A stretch of 64,000 nucleotides of DNA from Nymphaea colorata (lineage: Eukaryota > Streptophyta > Magnoliopsida > Nymphaeales > Nymphaeaceae). Below the pieces are notes generated by a model. The model did no database searches. It was not told the origin of the DNA and saw only the letters and a list, made by a program, of their open reading frames with translations. A program made the position numbers and the translations under genes. The stretch is from contig NC_045148.1 in NCBI RefSeq assembly GCF_008831285.2, positions 16,904,802 through 16,968,801 on the forward strand. The letters are read 5' to 3'. Below are positions 45,597 to 64,000 of the stretch, piece after piece (position 1 is the stretch's first letter; each line of letters starts with the position of its first letter).

Positions 45597-47768
45597 ATAT
45601 TAGATTATCTGGAAAAAATAGTTGTAGCTTAACTGATTTTGGTAGAAGCTAATCTGTATATTTTTAGCATATAATGCATTCTTTTTTCTGTTCTTTCCCA
45701 TCTCCACTCGAGTTCTCAACGTTTGCCTGGTTTAGTTTTTGACATGGTGTCATCAACATTCGAGCTGTATCAGTTCTAGATGAGACCAACTTTGGGAATC
45801 CTATTTTTCCATGAATCCTATCCAATGGTATAGGGTTTCTACTTCAAATTGGTTGTCGGTCAACTATATTTTCTCTGTATTATTAAGGGTTTGTTTGGCA
45901 GTATGAACACTGACTGTCCATCAAAGACTGAGTGGATTCATGTCATGCTAGTTCTAATGTTTTATGAATTCTGCCTCTAATCTTTGATGCAGATTCATGG
46001 GATACTCACATAGTGTTTCGTTTCACCCTTTCTTTACCAAGCCAAGGGGAGCTAGATCTAATAAATGTGAACCCAACTGGCACCAGCACCGTCGTTGTTG
46101 CTAAGGCCCCTCCCTCGGCCATCTGACATTAGCACCCTCTGCACCCTGCAGAACCTTCCTGTCATATAACTGAATTCAGCTGGACCATGCAACCCCTAGC
46201 GATTGACCTGGTACCCATCATGAAGCTGGAAAATGGAGGAAGTTACCCGTGGTTTGTGTCATGCTCAGCGTCCAAAATTTCTGCATAGAAATGAGCTAAT
46301 CAATACTTGGAGGGAGTAGATTTGTACATACGTAATTTTTGAGTTCTTAAAAAAATGGACAGGAGCCTGTCTCCCAGCAGGCTTGGGTTGCATCGAAACA
46401 CATGGAGTGTGTATACCTGCAGCAGGATGTGCCTCAGCTGTTATTTTGGCAGCCGTGGTTCGAATCACATATCAATCCATACTCAAGCCGATGTTATACG
46501 TATGGTTTAAACTCCGTGTATCCCAGGATGGCACACAAAAAGGGCTCTTAGATTGCTCAGATCTATCTGAACTCGCGTTGGAAAGAAAAACTAGAAAAGA
46601 GAAACTTGGCGATCTAAATACAAATAATTACCGAACTCGACGACACTAGTCAGTCCAGAAGAAACTCATTACCCCCAAGAACCGATATATTTCCCCACTT
46701 CTTTTTTATGACGATATATCTCGCCAAATACGACTCTGCACAGGGTTCCGCAGGTGGATCTGTCTGAAGCCTAACTTCTATTGCTTCTATTGTATCAACA
46801 AGCATCCCGAGTGCACGTATAACCTAGTTGCTCTAAGTTGAGTTCACGCTTATTTGTTGCAGAAAGAATTAAACGTACGTCAAAATCCTTTAAACTTGTT
46901 CCCAACATATCCCTGTTCAGGACTGCCTTAATAAACATATTGATCATGCTCCAATATTCGGAAAACCAATGATACTAATGATATGCTGCTGTTACGCAGA
47001 CCAACCAGATTATGCCTACACAACCCTGGATTTGAAAGTGTGATGGATATTAACTTTTTCAAGTTGCAAATCCTTGGACAGGTGTACGTACCGACAGACT
47101 CGATTGAAATATCGTGAAAATACCACTTAGCATCCAACATGTTACTTTGGTATTTGTATCCACAATGACAGAACATCACACACAGTATATAGGATATCAG
47201 ACATCGGGAAAGCACGCTCGAAAGGAAATACCTTAATCTTGCAACTGGAATCAACATGACTGGACCTCGCCGAATGCAGAAACACTTGGCCTCACAATTT
47301 TCACGGTGGAATTTACAAATAATAAAAGTTATAAAAATTTACATCGATTTAGATATTTATCTAATTATATACGAGTAAGAATTTTAATCAAATTTTGATA
47401 GATTATTTCTGTTCGGGTTGACGTTTAAACCAATAGATTCAGTCTTGAGCTGCAAAAAGATCGCATTTTGCTCGCATGAAGATGAAGACCACTTCATAAC
47501 ACTCGGATTGCATGTATTTCACAGTCAAACCTGATTTCTAGGACCAATCCAATCTATTCGCTACACAATCATATAAAATACAAGGCCTTGAAACTTCCTG
47601 ATCTATAAGGAGATTCCAAATAATAATAAGTCCGTTGATACCAAACTTCAAAGCATTAAACAAACGTAGGCAACATTAGGCCGTCGTTTTCTTGCTCTTA
47701 CAGTATGACAAAAACGATTTACGAAAATAAACGCCAAGCTCTATCTAGGATATACAGTTAAAAACTTG
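45597..47768. other. spacer between SGF11 and MAP2 (convergent genes)
   Basis: The two genes point towards each other, so both 3' UTRs lie here. I recognise no further gene. Open frames of 67-109 codons have no family features. Confidence 0.5.
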
Positions 47769-56500
<8,732 letters not shown>

Positions 56501-58190
56501 CTTCGCGCCTTCTAACGGAAACCAAATGTGAATAACTGCGCCTAAATAAGACAGGAAAGCCCAATCCCCCAAAAGAGAAATTCCCGATCACCAGCAGGAG
56601 TTTCTGAAAAAGACAACCACTAAGGAGAAGGAGAAGTCGGAGCCCGGAACCCTAACGAGGGAGACACCTCAAACCTCGTCTCTACCAAAACAAATGATGG
56701 AAGCACACAAGCCGGTAAGCCCAACAAAGAAAAAGAAGGCTCACCAGCGTAATTCGGTGGCCAGGGGGTTCTGGGAGCCAAGATACTGCAGAAACAGAGA
56801 GAGATAAAGACAGAGGAGGTGGAAACATATGAAAAAAGATTGGCATTTATAAGTTGCTTGCCCAGCAAGAACAAGAGGAAAACAATTGAGTTTCACATCT
56901 GCGAAAACATTCTCAAAAGAAGCCGTTGTCGTCCTTTCATGCCACGTGGCAAGAGGTCCGCAATTCTAACCTTTTTCGTTAGTTGGCAGCATGTACCATT
57001 CCGCTTGACGTTGGAGTGTTCAGTATCGTAACACTTGTTGAGAAGGTCAACAAGATGTACAAGTCGACATGGCCGGCAAACTTAGTGGGTGCCATTGACC
57101 TACTAAGTTTATAGTTGGCAAATTCGTGATTCAAATTTGGATAAGTGATTGGGCTATCGGGTCAGCAAGTTAACTTCTCGACTTGGTGACTTTACTTGTT
57201 GATTTGATTGAGTTTTAAAATAACCTGAATTGGATGAGTTAGGGACGAATTGAGCTGAGTCAGGAGCAATTAGGGCTAAACTTGACTCGTGGCTCGGTTT
57301 TCTAACAACCCAAAATGATTTGAGCGATTCTCAAGCCAACTCGACGAGTCAGCCAACTATGTCAGACTGCACCCGTCTCTTCTCTCATTTTGAGCTTTAT
57401 ATTCCTTCATGAATGTTGGTTCTAAACTTTTTTTTTTTTTTGGTCAATGATAAATTGATCGAACTTTTCTCTTCCTCCTTTCTCCTCACACATGTAGAGG
57501 AAAATTTTAGCTCCTTTGTGCAGCGGTAGGGCTTCTCACTTGTACTTTAGTGACCAGATTTCTTTCCTAAAGACTCGAAGCTTGCTCGGATAAGATGTTT
57601 AAGGTGGGGAGGTGTCTGCACCATATAATGAGCATTGCAAAATGAGTTGTACATCATTAATGTTGCTCATGGGAATCGAACCTTGACTGCCGGTGTGACA
57701 GTTTCAATCTGTCCTCATGCACCCGTTGGTCTATCGAGTGTGATCCCAATTTAATAAGTTTAAAATTTTCCTAATTTTATAAGGGTGTTATTGTAATTTT
57801 ACCGTTATTACGTTGTTTTGCCCTAAACTCCATGTTAAGGGATGGAGGAGAACTTTGGTCTCTCAAGCACATAAATCCTTATATGTGTTTTCGATTTTCC
57901 TGGGTTCCTACTTCATCATGAAATATTTACTTGATGAACTTTTATCATTACTGAACTCTTCTTGATTTTGCAAACAATATGTTTACCGGATCGTGAAAAG
58001 AACATGCATTTTTCAGCACGTTTGCCAAGTCAAATTTCAATTTGTGGAAAGAGCAATCCCTATGAAGTAGAATATAAACATATTCCATCATATCAAAGAA
58101 ACATGCCACGGATGTGAAAAACTGATTTTTAATTTAATCTATTTAGCAAATGATCGGTAGGATGCATAAATTATGCTTATAAGCATTCTA
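56501..58190. other. 5' flank of MAP2 and spacer
   Basis: A candidate 5' UTR donor (minus-strand TTACGCTG/GTGAGCC) lies at about 56740-56747 and a candidate acceptor (CCGTTAG) at about 56510-56516, so a 5' UTR intron is possible. Beyond about 57000 nothing coding is seen. Confidence 0.4.
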
Positions 58191-58209
58191 TTATGCACCA
58201 CAATTATAT

Positions 58210-58292
58210 ATATATATATATATGTATGTATCTTTTAGTTCAAATAACTTGTTAATTTTGAATTGAATAAGAAACATGGTTATGCATGTAAC

Positions 58293-58371
<79 letters not shown>

Positions 58372-58437
58372 ATCTTTTAGTTCAAATAACTTGTTAATTT
58401 TGAATTGAATAAGAAACATGGTTATGCATGTAACATT
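58210..58437. repeat. AT microsatellite bracketed by a 67-bp direct repeat
   Basis: A TATA run at 58207-58222, then TATCTTTTAGTTCAAATAAC... (58229-58295), then a second TATA run (about 58296-58364), then the same 67-bp block again (58371-58437) with almost no change. Confidence 0.93.
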
Positions 58438-61400
58438 GTAAAAGTTTTGTCTCGTATCTATCATTGTCAAGAATTTTGGGGGACTTATAAATAGGATTTC
58501 TAAGGGCTTAGTTGTCTTGGTTATTAACTTTTTTCAAGTTGAAACCGAAGTCACGAGGGTGAAGGTTGGGATATGATAGATGAGTTGTTAGAGTGGTATT
58601 AGAGCCCATTCAACACTTGGACTAGGTACAGATGGGTGTACCTTAAGGGGGAAAGATGGTAACATTCCAAAAGTTTGGTCTTATATTTAAGATTGTGATA
58701 AATCTTGTAAAACTTTAAGAGTATTGGTTCTCAACCATTTTTGGGCTGAAATTGAAGCTACTAGAGGATAGATTGGTACCAATCAAATCAATCTATTATA
58801 GGCATGTCAAACATGAAAATGGGCATATCATTTCTTGATCATCTAAAATTAGATAATGGGTGATAAAATTTCTAAGACAGGCAATACATTATCTCTTTAT
58901 TTATAATAGAGAACCAATTCTATTTTTAATTAAAAAGACAAAAGAAAGTCTATTTATCCTTGCTCTAGAGAGAGCTTAGTCCAACGTTTTCTGTAGATTT
59001 TTTTCAAGAGAAAGCTTTGTTAACAACTTATAGGTGTTTCGTATGGCTTTACTTAAACTATACCCAGAGGTAATGTCATGACCCAATTTTTGACACTAAT
59101 TTTTTTTAAATATAAATAATAGCGGAAGTAACATTGAGTCATGATCAAAACTTAAACAAATTAAATACATTGGTTTATTTTAAAAGTAAAAACACTTGGA
59201 CCCAAACAATTAAAATAAACACAAATCCTAAAACCAACGCACTGTCCAGATTGTCAATGTCCGTCCATCACAAGACTGAGGTCGTCACTCCAAGAGCCAA
59301 AATCTATCAAGAACTACATGTAGAGATAAAAGAAGAGTCGGAATTCCTCTGAGTATGAAAAAATCCAGTCATGAATGGAACATGACCCAACAAAATAATA
59401 TTTGATTTTGTAAAACAAATTCATATAATGGCCTTATGAACAACAACCGTAAGACTCCAAATCTCAACACATATTAGAGTTACATCACATTATAAAAAGC
59501 GAGGTGTGCACAACCTCCAAATATTCGTAGACTTTCATTCGTGACTTATCATTACAATGGGTATGGTCATGGTGCCGAGCAACAACAAAAATCCTCGTAG
59601 GCACTAACGGGCAGAACAGAACATATCTTCACCAAGCGATCCAACAGATCGAGGGTAACTTGCAGTGAAGCCTCCTGAGATATTCCAGATCGGCGCTGCA
59701 GCAGCAGGGCCCCTCTATGCACCCGATGTGAGGGACTAGGAGACGCCTTGCTCTCCAACAAAAACAGAACAAAATCAACCCCCTTTCGAGGCTAAGTTCT
59801 TCACAAAAGGGGATGACAGAACATGGATTTTCGTCTAACCCTCTTGGTATTAATTGTACCCCTTTTTTTTTTCTTCGCACTATGTCATTCTTATTTGTGC
59901 ATGTAAATGTTGATTTTGTTTTCAAAACTCAACTAGGATTAACATACTTTACACTTCATGTCTGTATGAAACATGCTTTATCAGAGCTTTTTAGAACGAA
60001 GAACACCATATATCCTTTCAATCATATGACACATCATGGGTGGTTTCACATCTAGGCATAGCATACATAAATCTTCATGTATATGTATCTATACCAAATC
60101 AAAATACACGGCTTCATGCTACAATCATAACTAAATATCACCATACCCGTGAAAAATCTGAGATGGCTTCTCATCAGCCTCCTTGCCTCTGGTTTCTTTT
60201 CAGCAGCCACCAATCTCAATCCCAACAAGAGAGCAAGAATGAAGACGTTTCTCTCACATTCTCTCTCTCTCTCTCTCTCAATTTCTCCATAGTTGAGTCT
60301 TCTCCTCTAAGAAAGCAGTAATGAAAGGTTAATTGTTGTAAAATGTGGTTAGATATGCCATTATCTCTATTTTTTTCACAAATATTTTTTTTAAGATAAA
60401 CTTGACAGTTTCAAAAGGATAAAGAAAAAGAAATTGTGGGTCTTACATCAGTCGAAAATTTGAGACACTAAGCATATAGTTAACAAATTTTCAATTAGCC
60501 GTGGGCAGTGACCTGAGATTTAGTCGGGTTGTTCTATATAACTGGACTCATATCCAGGGGCGGAGTGAGGATTTCTTTCAAGGGCGGGCTAATCGGTCGT
60601 TCGAATGGGCCAAACAGTCCAAAGAATTTATCCGCGTAGGACTATTAAATTAAACTTTAAGAGAATGGGTAGGCTAAACGGTCGTTCGACCAGACCAAAC
60701 GGTCCAAAGAATTTATCCGGATAAGACTATTAAATTAAACTTTAAGAGAATGCGCTCATTGAGCCCCCCTATCTCAACATTTGGCTATATCATAATAAGC
60801 CTTACCGTTTGTCATCCTATATACCTTCGAAAACCTTCTTGGTGGCAATGGTGGCAAGGACTTGAAATGTACGTAAACCATGAGCTAGCCTTGCCAATTT
60901 GTTGTTTGAGCTTTTTCTTGGTCTTCTTTCGGTGGGAACTTATACAAACATTTAATCATATTCGATTTAATCTACCTAAACAAAATCTTGTTTAGCCTCT
61001 TAGGTGAGGATACAATGGATCAAATCTGGCACGTCCCTTCGCTTTTAGCAATAATTTACCTACTTTCAAACTGACTTCAAATAAAGCTTTTAGCAGTTGG
61101 GCCGCAATATCCATGATCCCAAGAACCCTAAATTTTCAATGAGATTTAGGAACAACATTCATAATCACAGTTTTCCAAAATTAAAACATGGTGGTCTTGG
61201 AATATGCATCTTAAGAACATGCATTCCAATAATGCAATGTACTTCATGTTGAACACCTTCTAAAGGGCTGTTGGATTACTTCATATTTAAAATTAATGAA
61301 TCTGATGTAGGTTCGACGTGGTATGCTTTTGCTGATATTGCAAAAAATCTATGACAAGATCTATAGTTATGGAACTAAGGATTTTAGATCTAGCCTGAAA

Positions 61401-63150
61401 TCTTTATTTTATCTTTTTGCATTGACAAAATAATGATTTAAAATGGGAAGAGGGTCTGGTTTCAACTCCATGAATCTGAAATCCTAAAAATTTAAAATAA
61501 GGGATGATCAAACACCCCCAAGAGTTTTATATTTCACTTGGGAGGGTAAGGATTGAATTTTTTAGGAGAAAACTTTATTTGTAGCGACAAGAGATGATAG
61601 CTCGTTATCTAGAGCTTGACTGACATTGCATTGGACACAACATTTCCTAAAAAAAATCTGACTTGAAGCCACCATGATACTAGTTGTTTAAGTAGAAAAT
61701 AACTACCTATCTGTTATGAGGGAAATGGAGGAAAACATTGATAGATGGTCAAGCTAGACACATGGACTGCCTCTCCTTAACAGGGCTAGTGCCCGTGTCA
61801 CCTTAGGCTCATCCAATGAATATGGTAATCAAACCTAACTGCTACTGACCAATTAAATTCTTTTGCATATCTTTCACACATTTTTCTCTTTACATAAAAA
61901 TGAGTTTTTCTGGCAAAATATATAATGAAAATAGTTTAAATGAGATTATATATCTTTTCCTCTTATAACTACTATTTTTTTTTTCATCTAAACATTTCAT
62001 GCCTGCAATGAGTCCAAAACATTGAGGTTCAAATTCAGTTTTATTCGGGAAAGCAGAAGCCACCCCAAGAAGGGCTAAAGCTCTCCCCCACTACCCCCTA
62101 CTCCCAAGCTCGAGTATGTTTCAAGGCCTTCATAGATCATGATACACAATTAAAGTGTCTCATTTAACTAATCAATCGATTCATAGTGGCTTGCTGAAAA
62201 AAAATTTCATAATTAAACTCAAAATGTGGCTTAATATTTGATGAACACACTATACTTTCTCAAAAAAAAATAAAAGCAAAGAGCGATGCTTTTAAGCACC
62301 CAAAGATGTTCTTTGTGCTTGAAGCACATGAAGGGGTTCAAAGACCCAGTAGTTGAACTACCATGAAACTGGTGTGACTGACCACCCCACGTAAAAGTTT
62401 TATTATGATGATATTGGACTCCAACATAATCATGTGTTGTAAAAGTTTTATTATAATGATATTAGGCTTCTCTTTAGAAGTACTAAAGATAAGTATCATT
62501 TTTTTTTCTTTTTGAGACAAATCAAAAGGAGGAGGGAACCAGGAAAAAGTAAAATAAAAGAAGGAGGAGAGGAGGCACCGAAAATAAAGAATTAGTGAAA
62601 GATGGTGCAGGTTTATAAAATATGAATGCTTTGAGGTGAGAGCACAGCGTCCGTGCAACAATGTTCTCCAAAACCGAGGAGCCACAGTTACTCTCGCACA
62701 TCTATCGCCCTTCGTACTCCTTTTTTGAGATCCGAGACAGCTTGAATCGTGCGTGTTCCACTTAAATCATCACCAGATTCATATCGATTTTCCGTGTTTA
62801 CTGTCAGTATTTCTTCTTCACCCAAGCTTTGGGGCATTAGAATGACACCCTAAAACCTCAAAACCAAGTGTTGGAAGCAAATTTTACTCATTTAGAGTCA
62901 CTGGGTGCCATGAAGGTGCCATTAAGACTGTTTTTGTCTAAACCTAGCTTTGAGAAAACATTATTTTATAGAAGGGAGTAAAAAACCTAACCTCTTAAGG
63001 TTACTAAATGAGGGTTTAGATGCATTACCCACACTAATAACCTGAGTTTTTAAAGCTCTTAGAACCAAGTTTTCATAAATTTGGGTTAGCTGATGAGGGT
63101 ATTACCAGAACACCTTCTGAGACATTTTAGAGTGAAGATTCTTTCTTTTC
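58438..63150. other. gene-poor AT-rich region
   Basis: No gene recognised. Open frames (up to 115 codons) have no family features. It contains the 85-bp tandem repeat at 60587 and a short repeat of TTGTAAAAGTTTTATTAT(A/G)AT near 62390 and 62440. Confidence 0.5.
60587..60756. repeat. 85-bp tandem duplication
   Basis: Two head-to-tail copies (60587-60671, 60672-60756) of a unit starting GGCTAA and containing CCAAAGAATTTATCCG and GACTATTAAATTAAACTTTA, with about ten differences by eye. Confidence 0.9.
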
Positions 63151-63160
63151 AACCAATTTG

Positions 63161-63466
63161 TGGGCTGCACACGAGTCGAGTCGAGCCTGAGCTTAGCTAG
63201 CTCCAGCTCGACTTGACTACACAAAATCGAGTTGAAACTTAACTCATTTAACCCATTTACCTTGTTTAACTATTAACTCGTGTAACTTGTGAAAATTGCA
63301 TTTATCTGAAAGTTAAAACCGGTGATTCAATGAACATGTTTTGGCACTATTATATAGAGTAACAGTGCGAGTCGAGTTGAGTATAAAGGAGTCGAGTTTC
63401 TGAAATTCAAACTCGACTCGTTTATCATTTCGAGTATATTTGTAGGCTCGAACTTGTGCAGCCCTA
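63161..63466. mobile_element. probable short hAT-like relic related to the 35150 element
   Basis: The left end is GGGCTGCACACGAGTCGAGT and the right end, inward on the opposite strand, TAGGGCTGCACAAG; GACTCGA motifs fill the arms. The terminus is the same as in the U1-70K intron element but the length is about half. The left TA is lost and no 8-bp target duplication is visible, so it is older or truncated. Confidence 0.7.
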
Positions 63467-64000
63467 CACATTGGTGTAGTGTAAGAATATCTTGTCACAG
63501 GTTCAATTCTTGTGGGCATTGACGGTTAAAGGAAAAAGATAAGGATGAATGTGGACTTTGGATTGTGGTTACCCCTCCTCTTTCTCTCTCATAGTACTGT
63601 TGTTGTTTCATTCTATTAATTCAAACGTTTAAGGCTGCTTTTGGAAACCTTAAAATGGATATTTGGAAGGAAGACACATCCAAATCTTCCAAAACTCCAT
63701 TTAAGGAATGTTTGGGTGTTAGTCGGAACTAGGCTCGTGAAAAATCAATTTTGCAAATTAAAGGGTTTTCAAAAGGCAATAAATATAACACGATACCCCA
63801 AGTTTTTCACAAAAAGCGTCTACTTTTGGATGTTACATTCAAACTTGCAAATTTAATTTTAAAAATGGATTAAAAAACCAGGTTGTAACGAAGCTTCATT
63901 TTTACAGAACAGCATTGTTGAGGGTGTCATCCAACTGCTTCCTAAATTTACCCCCTCTTTCTCTCTCTCTAAATTAAGAAGCTCGATTCTACATTTATAA
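63467..64000. other. right-hand edge, nothing recognised
   Basis: AT-rich, with a short CT tract at about 63955-63968. No gene or element seen. Confidence 0.4.

Noticed and set aside
46265-46649. Overlapping ORFs near 46.3-46.6 kb
   Set aside because: Short, on opposite strands, no recognisable family; probably 3' flanking sequence.
57530-57740. Possible tRNA-like sequence (GGGAATCGAACCTTGACTG)
   Set aside because: A T-arm-like motif is present but no matching acceptor stem or anticodon arm could be drawn.

Overview
This is a piece of a flowering-plant nuclear genome: AT-rich, with plant-type split genes (U1-70K, SGF11, methionine aminopeptidase 2), a plant-specific cysteine-rich receptor-like kinase, and many LTR-retrotransposon and hAT-type transposon sequences. 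The species cannot be fixed from the sequence.

Layout. 1-1.7 kb: possible 3' part of a minus-strand gene for a membrane protein, not identified. 1.7-4.4 kb: AT-rich spacer. 4.4-20.9 kb: a broken cysteine-rich receptor-like kinase (CRK). Its ectodomain and membrane exon lie at 4.4-5.6 kb and its kinase exons at 18.3-20.9 kb. They are separated by a nest of mobile DNA: a minus-strand Copia element (5682-14178), which carries a solo LTR in gag (10375-12998) and a short hAT-like element in integrase (8495-9032), followed by a decayed hAT transposon with 8-bp target duplication (14534-18121). 21.9-22.3 kb: truncated ribose-5-phosphate isomerase. 22.7-28.6 kb: Ty3/Gypsy debris, with a reverse-transcriptase fragment and two long LTR copies flanking a very short interior. 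30.2-30.5 kb: a stray copy of the 5' end of SGF11.

31.0-36.8 kb (minus): U1 snRNP 70 kDa protein, 10 exons, predicted 478 aa, apparently with one GC-AG intron and a 656-bp hAT-like element in intron 3. 42.9-45.6 kb (plus): SGF11, the zinc-finger adaptor of the SAGA deubiquitinase module, 3 coding exons, 187 aa. 47.8-56.5 kb (minus): methionine aminopeptidase type 2, 12 exons, 465 aa, with all five metal ligands. 56.6-64 kb: no convincing gene; AT microsatellite, tandem duplications and a likely hAT-like relic.

The three intact genes are housekeeping functions (splicing, chromatin, N-terminal processing) and form no obvious pathway. I see no new multi-gene system. What deserves attention is the dated nesting of transposons inside the CRK, the dispersed SGF11 5'-end copy, the GC-AG intron, and the family of TAGGGCTGCACA-ended hAT-like elements with GAGCTCGA-rich arms. 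Exon borders were read by eye from splice signals and phase; all have compatible phase and total lengths divisible by three in the three intact genes.
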